The position numbers and the translations under genes are program-made. 64,000 nt of DNA, taken from NCBI RefSeq assembly GCF_005233835.1, contig NZ_SZQA01000035.1, forward strand, positions 28,735-92,734. Reading direction: 5' to 3'. Of this stretch, positions 25,358 through 36,246 are shown one piece after another (within the stretch, counting starts at the first letter, position 1; each line of letters starts with the position of its first letter). The stretch is from Herbidospora galbida (GTDB taxonomy: Bacteria; Actinomycetota; Actinomycetes; Streptosporangiales; Streptosporangiaceae). Below the pieces are notes generated by a model that saw only the letters and a list, made by a program, of their open reading frames with translations, was not told the DNA's origin and ran no database searches.

Positions 25358-25831
25358 ATGTCCGAGCTCGCGCTGCTGCTGATCAGGCTCGCCTTCCTGG
25401 CGGTGCTCTGGTTCTTCGTCATTGCCGCGGTCGGCGTGATCCGGACAGACTTGTTCGGTCCGCGAACGGCTCCTTCCGCCAATCCCCGGAAGCTGCCCAC
25501 GAAACCGGCGAAGAATATTCCTGCCAAGCCCAAGAGGGGGGAGCCACGTCAGATGGTCGTCACAGGTGGCCCCCTACAAGGGACCATCATCAACCTCACC
25601 GAACAGCCGATCACGATTGGCCGGGCCACTGACTCGACGCTCGTCCTGAGCGACGACTACGCGTCCAGCCGCCATGCCCAGCTCTTCCCCCAGGACGGCC
25701 AGTGGATCGTGGAAGATCTCGGCTCGACCAACGGAACCTATCTCGACCGTTCCAAAGTGACCCGCCCGACGCCGGTGCCTCTCGGGACTCCGATCCGCAT
25801 CGGCAAGACCGTCATCGAATTGCGCAAATGA
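25358..25831 (+). CDS. fhaB: FhaB: membrane-anchored FHA protein
   Basis: This 157-residue protein has one N-terminal helix (about 5-28), a basic linker (NPRKLPTKPAKN) and a C-terminal FHA domain at about 80-150 with IGRATDSTLVL, SSRHAQLFP and DLGSTNGTYLD. In mycobacteria the homologue (FipA) links the kinases to the division machinery. ATG 25358 lies 18 bp after fhaA and the stop overlaps pstP (ATGA). Confidence 0.94.
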   Translation: MSELALLLIRLAFLAVLWFFVIAAVGVIRTDLFGPRTAPSANPRKLPTKPAKNIPAKPKRGEPRQMVVTGGPLQGTIINLTEQPITIGRATDSTLVLSDDYASSRHAQLFPQDGQWIVEDLGSTNGTYLDRSKVTRPTPVPLGTPIRIGKTVIELRK

Positions 25832-27126
25832 CAACAGCACTCCGATACGCCGCCCGCTCGGACGTCGGCCTCCTCCGTGAAGGAAACGAGGACTCGGCGT
25901 ACGCCAGCGGCCGCCTGCTCGCCGTCGCCGACGGCATGGGCGGGCACGCTCACGGTGAGGTGGCCTCCTCGGTCGCCATCGCCGCACTGTCGTCCCTTGA
26001 CCGGGACGCCTACGGGAGTGACCTGGTCGGCACGATCGAGGCCGCGGTCCGCGACGCCAACCACCAGCTCCACATGATGGTGGCCCGCGATCCCAGCCTG
26101 AAGGGCATGGGGACCACTCTCACCGCCATGTTGTGGAACGGCACCAGGTTCGCGCTCGTCCACGTGGGCGACTCGCGGGCCTACCTGCTGCGCAACGGTG
26201 AGCTCTACCAGATCACCCACGACCACACACTCGTGCAGTCGCTGGTGGACGACGGCCGCATCACGCAGGAAGAGGCCGCCAACCACCCGCAACGCTCGAT
26301 CCTCCTGCGCGCCCTCGACGGCAGCGGCGAGGTCGACCCCGACCTGCAGGACCGGGAAGCCCAGATCGGCGACCGCTACCTGCTGTGCTCGGACGGCCTG
26401 TCCACCGTCGTCAGCGCCGAGACACTCCATCACACGCTCTCCACCATCGACGATCCGGACGACGTGGTACGCCAGCTCATCGACCTGGCCAATCGCGGCG
26501 GCGGACCTGACAACATCACCTGCGTGGTGGCCGACGTCATCGAGACCGACGACGTGCAGCCGCTCAGCCACGCGGCGGCGGTGGTCGGGGCGGCCGGTTC
26601 CGGGCGCGTCCGTTCGGCGCCGCCCGACACCCCGGCGGGCCGGGCCACGACGGTGACCGCGCCTCAGCCGGTCATCGTCGACCTCGATCTCGACGACCGA
26701 CCCGCGCCGGAGGCCCTCGCGGTCTCCGGCCGCCGGGCCGCCCGCAAGCGGCGCACCTGGCCGGTCGTCACGACGTTACTGGTCGTCGTCGTCGGGGTCC
26801 TCGGAGCCGGGGGCTACTTCGGCTACCAGTGGACTCAGAACCAGTTCTACGTGGGCGCCGACAAAGGCCGCCTGGTGGTGTTCCAGGGGGTCGACGCCGA
26901 CCTGGGCTTCGTCTCGTTCAAGCACGTCGTCCACACCTCCGACCTGTCGGTCTCGGCTCTCCCACAGGTGGAACAGGACAAGGTACTGAGCGGGATCATG
27001 GTCAACGACGTCGACGCCGGCAAGGCGAAGATCGCCGCGCTCACCGGCGGCACCGAGAGCCCCACGCCCGACGCGTCTCCCAGCCCGACCGTCAGTCCGG
27101 CCGACACCTCGGAATCGCCGTCGTGA
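25828..27126 (+). CDS. pstP: PstP: PP2C-type Ser/Thr phosphatase
   Basis: This 432-residue protein starts at ATG 25828, overlapping fhaB by 4 bp. The PP2C domain (about 1-240) has metal-binding aspartates in GNEDSA, VADGMGGH, VGDSRAYL and GGGPDNITCV. A juxtamembrane linker follows, then a helix at about 316-336 and an extracellular domain ending in a Ser/Thr/Pro tail. It reverses PknA/PknB phosphorylation at the membrane. The extracellular domain is poorly conserved in the family. Confidence 0.95.
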   Translation: MTTALRYAARSDVGLLREGNEDSAYASGRLLAVADGMGGHAHGEVASSVAIAALSSLDRDAYGSDLVGTIEAAVRDANHQLHMMVARDPSLKGMGTTLTAMLWNGTRFALVHVGDSRAYLLRNGELYQITHDHTLVQSLVDDGRITQEEAANHPQRSILLRALDGSGEVDPDLQDREAQIGDRYLLCSDGLSTVVSAETLHHTLSTIDDPDDVVRQLIDLANRGGGPDNITCVVADVIETDDVQPLSHAAAVVGAAGSGRVRSAPPDTPAGRATTVTAPQPVIVDLDLDDRPAPEALAVSGRRAARKRRTWPVVTTLLVVVVGVLGAGGYFGYQWTQNQFYVGADKGRLVVFQGVDADLGFVSFKHVVHTSDLSVSALPQVEQDKVLSGIMVNDVDAGKAKIAALTGGTESPTPDASPSPTVSPADTSESPS

Positions 27127-28511
27127 CGACCGCACCCGTGGCGGAGGCGCCGGCCGTCCCGATGACCGCGAAGCGGCGGGGCGCCCAGCTCATCATGCTC
27201 GCCTTCGCGATCGTCGTCGTGATGGGCGCCTACGCGAGCGTCGGCCTCGGCATCGACGGCCAGATCCCCTCCGGAACCTTCACCTACGGCCTCGGCCTGG
27301 CCGTGCTGATGTTCGCCGCCTACGGCGTGCTGGCGAAATGGGCCCCCTGGGCAGATCCCCTGCTGCTTCCCCTGGTGACGCTGCTCAACGGGATCGGGCT
27401 GGTCTTCATCTACCGGATCGAGCAGACCGGGCAGGCCGGCGCTTCCGCCACCAACCAGCTCATGTGGACCGCGCTCGGCGTGGTGATGTTCTCCGCGACC
27501 CTGATCGTGTTGAAGGACCACCGGACCTTGCAGCGCCTCACCTACACCATGGGCGCCCTCGGCCTCCTGCTCCTGATCATGCCGCTGCTGCCGGTCATCG
27601 GTGAAGACGTCAACGGCGCGAACATCTGGATCAAGATCGGCCCGCTGACCTACCAGCCGGCCGAGATGGCCAAGATGGCGCTGGTCATCTTCTTCGCCGG
27701 CTACCTGGTCGCCAAGCGCGACGTGCTGGCGCTGGCCGGGCGGCGGCTGTTCTTCATCGACCTCCCCCGCGTGCGCGACCTCGGGCCGGTGCTCATCACC
27801 TGGGGCCTGAGCCTCGGCGTGCTGGTCCTCCAGAAGGACCTCGGCAGCTCCCTGCTGGTCTTCGGCACCTTCATCGCGATGCTCTACATCGCCACCCAGC
27901 GCACCTCCTGGGTGCTCATCGGCGTGCTGCTGTTCGTGGGTGGCGCGGTGCTGGCCGGGCAGCTCTTCGGCCACGTACAGGACCGTTTCGAGGTCTGGCT
28001 CGACCCCGGCAACCCCGAGTTCTACAGCCGCGAGCTCGGCGGCAGCGAGCAGCTGATGCAGGGTCTGTTCGCCATGGGCTCGGGCGGCATCCTCGGCACC
28101 GGCCTCGGCCAGGGCTTCCCCCGCGAGATCCCGCTGTCGTTCTCCGACTTCATCATCGCCGTCGTCGGCGAGGAGCTCGGCCTGACCGGGCTGATGGCGA
28201 TTCTGATGGTGTACGCCCTCATCGTCGAGCGCGGCCTGCGCACCGCCCTGGCCGCCCGCGACCCGTTCACCAAGCTGCTGGCGGGCGGGCTCTCGTTCCT
28301 GCTGGCCTGGCAGGTCTTCATCATCGTCGGCGGCGTGACCAGGCTGATCCCGCTGACGGGTCTGGTCACCCCGTTCCTGTCCGCAGGCGGTTCGGCCCTG
28401 CTGACTAACTGGATCCTTATCGCCCTGCTGGTACGCATGTCGGACGCGGCACGACGCCCGCCGCCCCAGGCCATCCAGAACGAAGGACTCACCCAGGTGT
28501 TCACGCGATGA
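27123..28511 (+). CDS. rodA: RodA/FtsW-family SEDS peptidoglycan glycosyltransferase
   Basis: This 462-residue protein starts at GTG 27123 (GTGA overlap with pstP). It has about ten to twelve helices with SEDS signatures: INGANIWIKIGPLTYQPAEMAK, VLQKDLGSSLLVFG (catalytic Asp region) and PLTGLVTPFLSAGGSALL. The enzyme polymerises lipid II during elongation together with the adjacent class B PBP. The pairing of rodA with pbpA within an ATGA overlap supports joint action. Confidence 0.95.
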   Translation: MTTAPVAEAPAVPMTAKRRGAQLIMLAFAIVVVMGAYASVGLGIDGQIPSGTFTYGLGLAVLMFAAYGVLAKWAPWADPLLLPLVTLLNGIGLVFIYRIEQTGQAGASATNQLMWTALGVVMFSATLIVLKDHRTLQRLTYTMGALGLLLLIMPLLPVIGEDVNGANIWIKIGPLTYQPAEMAKMALVIFFAGYLVAKRDVLALAGRRLFFIDLPRVRDLGPVLITWGLSLGVLVLQKDLGSSLLVFGTFIAMLYIATQRTSWVLIGVLLFVGGAVLAGQLFGHVQDRFEVWLDPGNPEFYSRELGGSEQLMQGLFAMGSGGILGTGLGQGFPREIPLSFSDFIIAVVGEELGLTGLMAILMVYALIVERGLRTALAARDPFTKLLAGGLSFLLAWQVFIIVGGVTRLIPLTGLVTPFLSAGGSALLTNWILIALLVRMSDAARRPPPQAIQNEGLTQVFTR

Positions 28512-29971
28512 ACGCAACCATCAAGCGCGCCGCCGTCGCCTGCATGGTCATGTTCGCCCTGCTCATGATCAACGTGAACTATCTGGGCGCGGTCAAGGCC
28601 GGCGAGTACAGCACCGACAACCGCAACAAGCGATCCTTCTACGCCCGCTACGGAGTCGACCGGGGCTGGATCACCGCCGACAACGGCAAGACCACCCTGG
28701 CCAAGACGGTCGACACCGGCGACAAGACGTTCCGCTACGAGCGCGAATACCCCGCCGGCCGCATGTACGCCCACGTCCTGGGCTTCTTCGCGCCCGAGAG
28801 CGCCCGCGGCATCGAGCTCAACGAGAACAAGCTCCTCAACGGCAGCGACCCCGACCTCGTGGTCGGCCGGCTGATCGACTTCGTCAGCAAGAAGCCGCCG
28901 AAGGGCGCCAGCGTCGACCTGACGCTGGTTCCGGCCGCCCAGAAGGTCGCCTACGACAGGCTGCGCGCCAGCGGCAAGCGCGGCGCCGTGGTGGCCCTCA
29001 ACCCGAAGACCGGCGCCGTCCAGGTGATGGTCTCGCTGCCCACCTACGACCCCAACGACCTCGCGGCCCCCGACAAGGCGAAGGTGGCCGCCGCCTACAA
29101 CAAGCTGGCCGATGACGACACCGACCCGCTGCTCAACCGGGCGATCGAGAAGACCTACCCGCCGGGCTCGACCTTCAAGGTGGTCACCGCGGCGGCGTTC
29201 CTGGAGGCCGACCGCAGCCGCGACCCCGAGACGACCGTCCCGGCGCCGCAGGTGCTCGACCTGCCCGACACCACCGCCGGCCTGCCCAACTACGGCGGCG
29301 CGGCCTGCGGCAGCGGCGAGGTGACGCTGCGGTTCGCACTGGAGCGCTCGTGCAACACCCCGTTCGGCCAGATCGGCATGGACCTCGGGTGGGACACGAT
29401 GCGTTCTGAGTCGGCCAAGTTCGGCATCGGCGAGCCGATCCAGTTCGACCTGCCGACCGCGGGCACCACGATCGGCCCCGAGATCGAGACGGCCGCGCTC
29501 GCACAGCTCGCCATCGGGCAGCGCGACAACCAGCAGACCCCGCTGCAGATGGCGCAGGTCGCCTCGGCCATCGCCAACAGCGGCGTGCTGATGCGGCCCA
29601 CGCTGATCAACAAGATCACCGATCCGGACGGCAGCGTCATCGAGGAGCTGCGGCCCGACCAGATCGACGAGGCCATGAGCGGCGAGGTCGCCGACGAGCT
29701 CAAGCAGATGATGGTCTCGGTGATCACCAACGGCACCGGCACCGGCGCCCAGATCCCGGGCGTGACGGTGGCCGGCAAGACCGGCACCGCCGAGGCGGGC
29801 GACGCCCCGGCGCCGCACGCCTGGTTCATCGGCTTCGCGCCGGCCGAAGACCCCCAGACGGCCATCTGCGTCTTCATCGAGGCCGGCAGCGCCGGCAACG
29901 ACGCCACCGGCGGTGGCACGGCGGCGCCGCTGGCGCGTGACGTCATGCAGGCGGTGCTCGAAGCCAAATGA
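28508..29971 (+). CDS. pbpA: PbpA: class B penicillin-binding protein (transpeptidase)
   Basis: This 487-residue protein has a short cytosolic tail, one helix (about 10-28), a dimerisation region and a transpeptidase domain. Active-site motifs are PPGSTFK with Ser221 and Lys224, SCN at 281-283 and AGKTGTAE at about 423. It cross-links peptidoglycan made by RodA. The ATG 28508 overlaps rodA by 4 bp and its stop overlaps pknA by 4 bp. It is homologous to mycobacterial PbpA. Confidence 0.96.
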   Translation: MNATIKRAAVACMVMFALLMINVNYLGAVKAGEYSTDNRNKRSFYARYGVDRGWITADNGKTTLAKTVDTGDKTFRYEREYPAGRMYAHVLGFFAPESARGIELNENKLLNGSDPDLVVGRLIDFVSKKPPKGASVDLTLVPAAQKVAYDRLRASGKRGAVVALNPKTGAVQVMVSLPTYDPNDLAAPDKAKVAAAYNKLADDDTDPLLNRAIEKTYPPGSTFKVVTAAAFLEADRSRDPETTVPAPQVLDLPDTTAGLPNYGGAACGSGEVTLRFALERSCNTPFGQIGMDLGWDTMRSESAKFGIGEPIQFDLPTAGTTIGPEIETAALAQLAIGQRDNQQTPLQMAQVASAIANSGVLMRPTLINKITDPDGSVIEELRPDQIDEAMSGEVADELKQMMVSVITNGTGTGAQIPGVTVAGKTGTAEAGDAPAPHAWFIGFAPAEDPQTAICVFIEAGSAGNDATGGGTAAPLARDVMQAVLEAK

Positions 29972-31314
29972 GCCACGGCCTGCTCGGCAACCGCTACCGT
30001 CTGACCTCCCGGATCGCCATCGGCGGGATGGGCGAGGTCTGGCGTGCGACCGACGACCTCCTCCACCGGGAGGTCGCGGTCAAGCTGCTGCGCGCCCACG
30101 TGGCCGCCGATCCGGCGTTCCGCGACCGGTTCCGGACCGAGGCCCGCATCACCGCCGGGCTGGCCGACCCGGGCATCGCCCAGGTCTTCGACTACGGCGA
30201 GGAGAACGACCTCGCCTATCTGGTGATGGAGCTGGTGCCGGGAGAGCCGCTGTCGGCGATCCTGGCGCGCAACGGGAAGCTGAGCGCCGAGGTCACCCTC
30301 GACGTCGTCTCGCAGTCGTCACGCGGCCTCCACGCCGCCCACAAGGCGGGCGTCATCCACCGCGACGTCAAGCCGGGGAACCTGCTGGTCACCCGCACCG
30401 GCCTGATTAAGATCACCGACTTCGGCATCGCCCGCGCCCTCGAGTCGGCCTCGGTCACCGCGACGGGAACGGTCCTCGGCACCGCCCAGTACGTCAGCCC
30501 CGAGCAGGCCTCCGGCCATCAGCTGACCCCCTCGACCGACCTCTACTCGCTGGGCGTGGTGGCCTACGAGTGCCTGACCGGCCGGCCGCCCTTCCTGGCC
30601 GAGACCCAGGTGGCCGTGGCGCTGCGCCACCTCAACGAGCTGCCGCCGCCGCTGCCCGCCGACGTGCCCGAGGGGGTGCGGGCCCTGGTGATGGCGCTGC
30701 TGTCCAAAGACCCCGCACGGCGTCCCGGCAGCGCCCGCGAGCTGGGCGACCGGGCGATGGTGCTGCGCGACTCCCTGGCCGGGCCCGAGGAGGCCCCGCT
30801 GAGCACCCTCACCGGTCCGAGCGTCGTCATCACCAACCGGGTGGGCGCCCCGCCGTCGGGCGGGCCCTTGTCGACCAAGCCGCTGCCCCAGAACGGACGC
30901 AAGGCGACCGCTCTCGTCGTCGCCGCCGTCGGTGCGGCCGCGGCGGCCGGATTCGGGGCGATTCAGTTCATGCCGACTTCGAAGGAGCCGGAGACGGTGA
31001 CCGGGACGTCGCCGGAAGATGGTGGTCAGGTGACGTTCGCGCCGGTCGACCAGCCGAGGCGGACGACCCTCACACCCTTGGTGCCGGCCACGCGCCGGCC
31101 GCCCTCGGTGCCGTCGGCCCGTCCTATTCCCACGCCGTCGGCTACCGTTGTCAAGACGGCGATCCCGACCAGGAGCCCCGCGCCGTCGCCGACGACCACG
31201 ACGACTCCCACCCCGACCCCGACGCCGAGCGAGACTCCGACGCCAAGTGAGACTCCAACAACGCCCACACCTTCCCCAAGCGCCACGACCCTCCCGAATG
31301 AGGAGACGCCATGA
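29968..31314 (+). CDS. pknA: PknA-like Ser/Thr protein kinase
   Basis: This 448-residue protein has a kinase domain at about 8-270: glycine loop IAIGGMGEV, Lys39 in VAVKLL, HRDVKPGN, DFGIAR and an activation loop ending GTAQYVSPEQ. A single helix follows at about 312-330, then a Pro/Thr/Ser-rich extracellular tail (TPTPTPSETPTP) without PASTA domains. The position immediately before the PASTA kinase identifies it as PknA. The tail differs from mycobacterial PknA, whose extracellular part is short. Confidence 0.93.
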   Translation: MSHGLLGNRYRLTSRIAIGGMGEVWRATDDLLHREVAVKLLRAHVAADPAFRDRFRTEARITAGLADPGIAQVFDYGEENDLAYLVMELVPGEPLSAILARNGKLSAEVTLDVVSQSSRGLHAAHKAGVIHRDVKPGNLLVTRTGLIKITDFGIARALESASVTATGTVLGTAQYVSPEQASGHQLTPSTDLYSLGVVAYECLTGRPPFLAETQVAVALRHLNELPPPLPADVPEGVRALVMALLSKDPARRPGSARELGDRAMVLRDSLAGPEEAPLSTLTGPSVVITNRVGAPPSGGPLSTKPLPQNGRKATALVVAAVGAAAAAGFGAIQFMPTSKEPETVTGTSPEDGGQVTFAPVDQPRRTTLTPLVPATRRPPSVPSARPIPTPSATVVKTAIPTRSPAPSPTTTTTPTPTPTPSETPTPSETPTTPTPSPSATTLPNEETP

Positions 31315-31378
31315 CGTATGGGGTCGATGATGGACAACGGCGGCACCCCACGATGAACGGCAAGGGACTGTGCAGGAA

Positions 31379-33280
<1,902 letters not shown>

Positions 33281-33288
33281 ACGCAGGA

Positions 33289-33325
33289 AGGGTTTCCGCC
33301 ACTCGGGGGCAATGGCGGAAACCCT
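33289..33325 (+). terminator. Terminator hairpin after pknB
   Basis: AGGGTTTCCGCCA and TGGCGGAAACCCT form a perfect 13-bp stem around an 11-nt loop, starting 9 bp after the pknB stop. There is no long T-tract. It marks the end of the fhaA-pknB operon and may also act for the convergent trpG-like gene. Confidence 0.75.
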
Positions 33326-33356
33326 CACTGTGACTTCGGTTACAGCCCCCGCCGTG

Positions 33357-33929
33357 TTACAGGTTTCTGAGCCAATTTCCGAGCAATTGTGAGCCATGCT
33401 CGGACAGGACCGACTCTGGGTGGAATTGCACCCCTTCCAAGGGCGCTGACCTGTGCCGTAGCCCCATGACCACCCCGTCGGGGGTGGTCGCGGTGACGGT
33501 CAGCTCCTCGGGCACGCTCTCGGGCGTGACCGCCAGGGAGTGGTAGCGCGTCATGGTCACCGGGCTGGGCAGCCCCTCGAAGACGCCGTGGCCGTCGTGG
33601 GCGATCGGGCTGGTGCGCCCGTGCAGCAGCTCGGGGGCTCGCTTCACCTCGCCGCCATAGGCGACGGCCAGGGCCTGATGCCCCAGGCAGACGCCCAGAT
33701 AGGGCACCCGCCGGGCGGCACACCAGTGGACCAGCGGCACGCTGACCCCGGCGTCTTCGGGAGCCCCGGGCCCTGGGGAGACCAGCACCCCGTCGAATCC
33801 GCCGGCGTCGGCGACACCCACCTCGTCTCGGGGCCGTACGTCGCAGTCGGCGCCCAGAACGCGCAGGTATTGGACGATGGTGTGCACGAAACTGTCATGG
33901 TTGTCGACGACCAGGATGTGCACGTCCAC
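33357..33929 (-). CDS. Class I glutamine amidotransferase (TrpG/PabA-like)
   Basis: This 190-residue protein has the class I triad: Cys81 in GVCLGHQ, and His/Glu in VQFHPES near 169-171. The oxyanion loop is SPGPGAPED. It would supply ammonia to a chorismate-using synthase (anthranilate or aminodeoxychorismate). No component I gene is nearby. A TrpG/PabA-like amidotransferase next to pknB is conserved in actinobacteria. It starts at GTG 33929. Confidence 0.9.
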   Translation of the reverse strand: MDVHILVVDNHDSFVHTIVQYLRVLGADCDVRPRDEVGVADAGGFDGVLVSPGPGAPEDAGVSVPLVHWCAARRVPYLGVCLGHQALAVAYGGEVKRAPELLHGRTSPIAHDGHGVFEGLPSPVTMTRYHSLAVTPESVPEELTVTATTPDGVVMGLRHRSAPLEGVQFHPESVLSEHGSQLLGNWLRNL

Positions 33930-33939
33930 ACCTTATGGC

Positions 33940-34095
33940 CTACCCCACGGTCACCTCGTCGAGGGCGATGCGCGGCTCCAGCCAGGGGAAGAGGCCGTAC
34001 CAGAGGAAGAGGCCGGCCAGGACGAGCAGCAGGAGCGTGCCGACCAGCTTGGCGGCGAGGTTGCCGGGCAGGTGGCGCCAGACGAAGGCGTACAC
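33940..34095 (-). CDS. Small membrane protein between sortase and trpG-like gene
   Basis: This 51-residue ORF starts at GTG 34095, preceded by GGAGAG. It reads VYAFVWRHLPG, then a hydrophobic helix (LVGTLLLLVLAGLFLWYGLFPWL), and ends IALDEVTVG. Actinobacterial pknB regions often have a short protein of this layout (YAFVWRHLPG start, FPW-D-VTV end) at this place, from my knowledge of the region. One membrane helix is predicted. Function is unknown; it stops 11 bp before the trpG-like start, so the two are probably cotranscribed. Confidence 0.78.
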   Translation of the reverse strand: MYAFVWRHLPGNLAAKLVGTLLLLVLAGLFLWYGLFPWLEPRIALDEVTVG

Positions 34096-34110
34096 GATCT
34101 CTCCTGTCTG

Positions 34111-34168
34111 TTGGGCAGATTCCAGGCGCGAGCCACAGCCGGCCTTCGGCCGTCTGCGGCTCGCTTAG
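34111..34168 (-). repeat. Dispersed palindromic (REP-like) element, copy B
   Basis: On the minus strand this begins within the sortase stop codon (CTAAGCGAGCCGC) and continues GACGGCCGAAGGCCGGC, TGTGGCTCGCGC and GAATCTGCC. The stem arms are GCGAGCCGCAGACGGCC and GGCCGGCTGTGGCTCGC. It matches copy A at 3644-3707 over about 55 bp with very few differences. It could terminate sortase transcription. Confidence 0.72.
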
Positions 34169-34782
34169 ATGACGTCGCGTTCCTCGGTCTTGGTCAGGGA
34201 GCCGAAGACGATGAGGCGCTGGCGGGCCGAGTATTCGGGGTGGCAGGTCGAGAGGGTGATCACGGCCTTGTCCGCCTTCTTGCCCGGGTGGCCGGGGACC
34301 GGTTCGATCACGTCCACCTCAGTGGGTTCGACGATCTTCGTGCCGGTGACCTCGTAGGTGTAACGGGCCTCACGGGCGTCGACCACGATGGGGTCGCCCT
34401 TCTTGAGCTCGTCGATCCGGTTGAAGGGGGCGGCGTAGGTGGTGCGGTGGCCCGAGACGACGAAGTTGCCGATCTCGCCCGGCTGGGCCGAGCCCGGATA
34501 GTGGCCGGGGCCCTGGCGCAGGTGCTCGTCCTCGACGCCCTCGACGATGGCGTACTTGTAACTTGCACCGAGGCGGGGGATCCGGATGAGCGCCACGGCG
34601 CCGCCGAGTTCGACCTTTCCCAGGGGCTTGTCGGCCTGCTCGGCCACGAGTTGCCGCTGGAGGATGCGCTGGTGGCGTTCGGTGTAGGCGCTGGTGCCCC
34701 ACAGCAGGTAGGCGCAGAAGAGCAGCAACACGACACCCAGGGTGATGCTGAGCTCACCGATGGTCCGCAGGATCGCCCTCAC
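34165..34782 (-). CDS. Class E sortase
   Basis: This 205-residue protein has an N-terminal helix (about 8-28) and a sortase domain with His112 (SGHRTTY), Cys180 (TLSTCHPEYSARQR) and Arg188. The TLSTC context and the Tyr-bearing active-site loop are typical of class E sortases, which attach LAXTG-type proteins to peptidoglycan in high-GC Gram-positives. The gene lies in its usual place next to crgA. No LAXTG substrate is seen in the window. Confidence 0.92.
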   Translation of the reverse strand: MRAILRTIGELSITLGVVLLLFCAYLLWGTSAYTERHQRILQRQLVAEQADKPLGKVELGGAVALIRIPRLGASYKYAIVEGVEDEHLRQGPGHYPGSAQPGEIGNFVVSGHRTTYAAPFNRIDELKKGDPIVVDAREARYTYEVTGTKIVEPTEVDVIEPVPGHPGKKADKAVITLSTCHPEYSARQRLIVFGSLTKTEERDVI

Positions 34783-34949
34783 CGCGCCACCGTAGAAGCG
34801 GGGGTGCCCGAGATCCCCGATGTTGACCTATTGTTTGCGAGCGCCCGATGGAAAGGGGAATCGCCCTTCGGGGACGTCGGCGTCTATTCTTAGCGACTAC
34901 GCTTACTGACAGACCCGCATCGAGCGCGGGTGACCATCAGGAGACTCCC

Positions 34950-35198
34950 GTGCCCAACTCGAAGGTTCGCAAGAAGGCCGTCTACACCCCGCCGCAGAAG
35001 ACGACGACGGTCAAGGTGAGCCCCCGCTGGCTGGCGCCGGTTATGGTGGCGTCCTGGATCCTCGGCATCGGCTGGATCGCGGCCTATTACATCGTCGGCC
35101 GCACGGGCCCCGTGTTCGAGCCCCTCGGCAACTGGAACCTGGCGATCGGGTTCGCCCTGATCATCTTCGGTGTGGTTCTCTCCACCAAGTGGCGTTAA
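34950..35198 (+). CDS. crgA: CrgA: cell-division regulator
   Basis: This 82-residue protein starts at GTG 34950 with CAGGAGA upstream. The basic N-terminus (PNSKVRKKAVYTPP) is followed by two helices (about 30-48 and 60-78) and the ending STKWR, matching the CrgA/UPF0233 family. CrgA binds FtsZ/FtsQ and helps time septation in aerial hyphae and mycobacteria. A small hairpin (ACCCGC/GCGGGT) lies in its leader. Confidence 0.93.
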   Translation: MPNSKVRKKAVYTPPQKTTTVKVSPRWLAPVMVASWILGIGWIAAYYIVGRTGPVFEPLGNWNLAIGFALIIFGVVLSTKWR

Positions 35199-35272
35199 CC
35201 TCGCTCACCACGACGGGCTGACGCTTTCCACAGGTTTTTCCACAGCCTGGGGAAGCCTCAGCCCGTGTTCGT

Positions 35273-36160
35273 CTACTGGGTGCCCATCTGCCGCTGGATC
35301 TCGGAGATCAGCGCGTAGGGATCGGCGAAGTAGACCGTCAAAACCAGCACGAGCAGCACCGCGGCCACCCCGGCCCACTGGATGACCGCCCGGTTCTTCT
35401 CGGGCGCGTAGGCGAAGATGGCCGCCACCATGGCGCCCACGACCAGACCGCCCAGATGGCCCTGCCAGCTGATGCCCGGGATCACGAAGGTCACGAAGAC
35501 GTTGATGCCGATCAGCCAGACCACCCCGCGGGCGTCGTAGCCGAGGCGGCGGGCCATCACGAACAGGGCGCCGAACAGGCCGTAGATGGCGCCCGAGGCG
35601 CCGACCGCCGAGTAGGCGCTGAACAGGTAGACGGCGACCGACCCGCCCAGCGCGGCGGTCAGGTAGAGCGCCGCGAACCGCAGGTGGCCCAGGCGGCGTT
35701 CGAGCTCCGGCCCGATGGCCCACAGCGCCCACATGTTGAACAGGATGTGGGTGATCGCGAAGGCCGACGTGGGCTGGGAATGCAGGAAGGCGCCGGAGAT
35801 CAGCCGCCAGTATTCGCCGTGGTAGATGTAGAACGGCGAGGTGGCGTACTGGTTGACGAACTCGTTGCCCAGCGCCAGCTCGGCCAGGTAGGCCAGCACG
35901 TTGACGCCCAGCAGCGCCCAAGTGACCCGGGGCACCGTGACGTGGCCGCCGCCGAACTGGGCCCGAGCCTGCCGGACGCCCTTGTTGCCCTCACGGACGC
36001 ACTCGACGCACTGGAAGCCGACCGCGGCGTTCTGCATGCAGTCGGGGCAGATGGGCTTCTCACACCGCTGGCAGCGGACGTAGGTCTCGCGCTCGGGGTG
36101 CCGGTAGCAGGTGGGCACCGCCGCCGAGCCCGGTTCCATCGAGGGAGGCTGGGTGGTCAA
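35273..36160 (-). CDS. Rhomboid-family intramembrane serine protease with N-terminal zinc-binding segment
   Basis: This 295-residue protein has an N-terminal B-box-like cysteine segment (CYRHP, CQRCEKPICPDCM, CVEC at 18-54). Six to seven helices follow, with the rhomboid dyad Ser189 (GASGAIYG) and His235 (GHLGG). It cuts membrane proteins within the bilayer; substrates are unknown. The location between crgA and a cyclophilin is conserved in actinobacteria. Confidence 0.92.
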   Translation of the reverse strand: MTTQPPSMEPGSAAVPTCYRHPERETYVRCQRCEKPICPDCMQNAAVGFQCVECVREGNKGVRQARAQFGGGHVTVPRVTWALLGVNVLAYLAELALGNEFVNQYATSPFYIYHGEYWRLISGAFLHSQPTSAFAITHILFNMWALWAIGPELERRLGHLRFAALYLTAALGGSVAVYLFSAYSAVGASGAIYGLFGALFVMARRLGYDARGVVWLIGINVFVTFVIPGISWQGHLGGLVVGAMVAAIFAYAPEKNRAVIQWAGVAAVLLVLVLTVYFADPYALISEIQRQMGTQ

Positions 36161-36205
36161 TGGGGTCCTTCCGGAGGGGCCTCATCACAGCCTGCCACAC
36201 GGAAA

Positions 36206-36239
36206 CGGCGAAGGCGCCCACCGTGGGGCGCCTTCGCCG
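36206..36239. terminator. Terminator hairpin between rhomboid and cyclophilin genes
   Basis: CGGCGAAGGCGCCC and GGGCGCCTTCGCCG form a perfect 14-bp stem around a 6-nt loop. It sits 8 bp beyond the cyclophilin stop on the minus strand and before the rhomboid start, so it probably terminates or attenuates the cyclophilin transcript. Confidence 0.75.
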
Positions 36240-36246
36240 CGGGCGA

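Noticed and set aside
31185..31280. Repeats of ACTCCGACGCC type
   Set aside because: They encode the Thr/Pro/Ser tail of PknA and are not a separate element.
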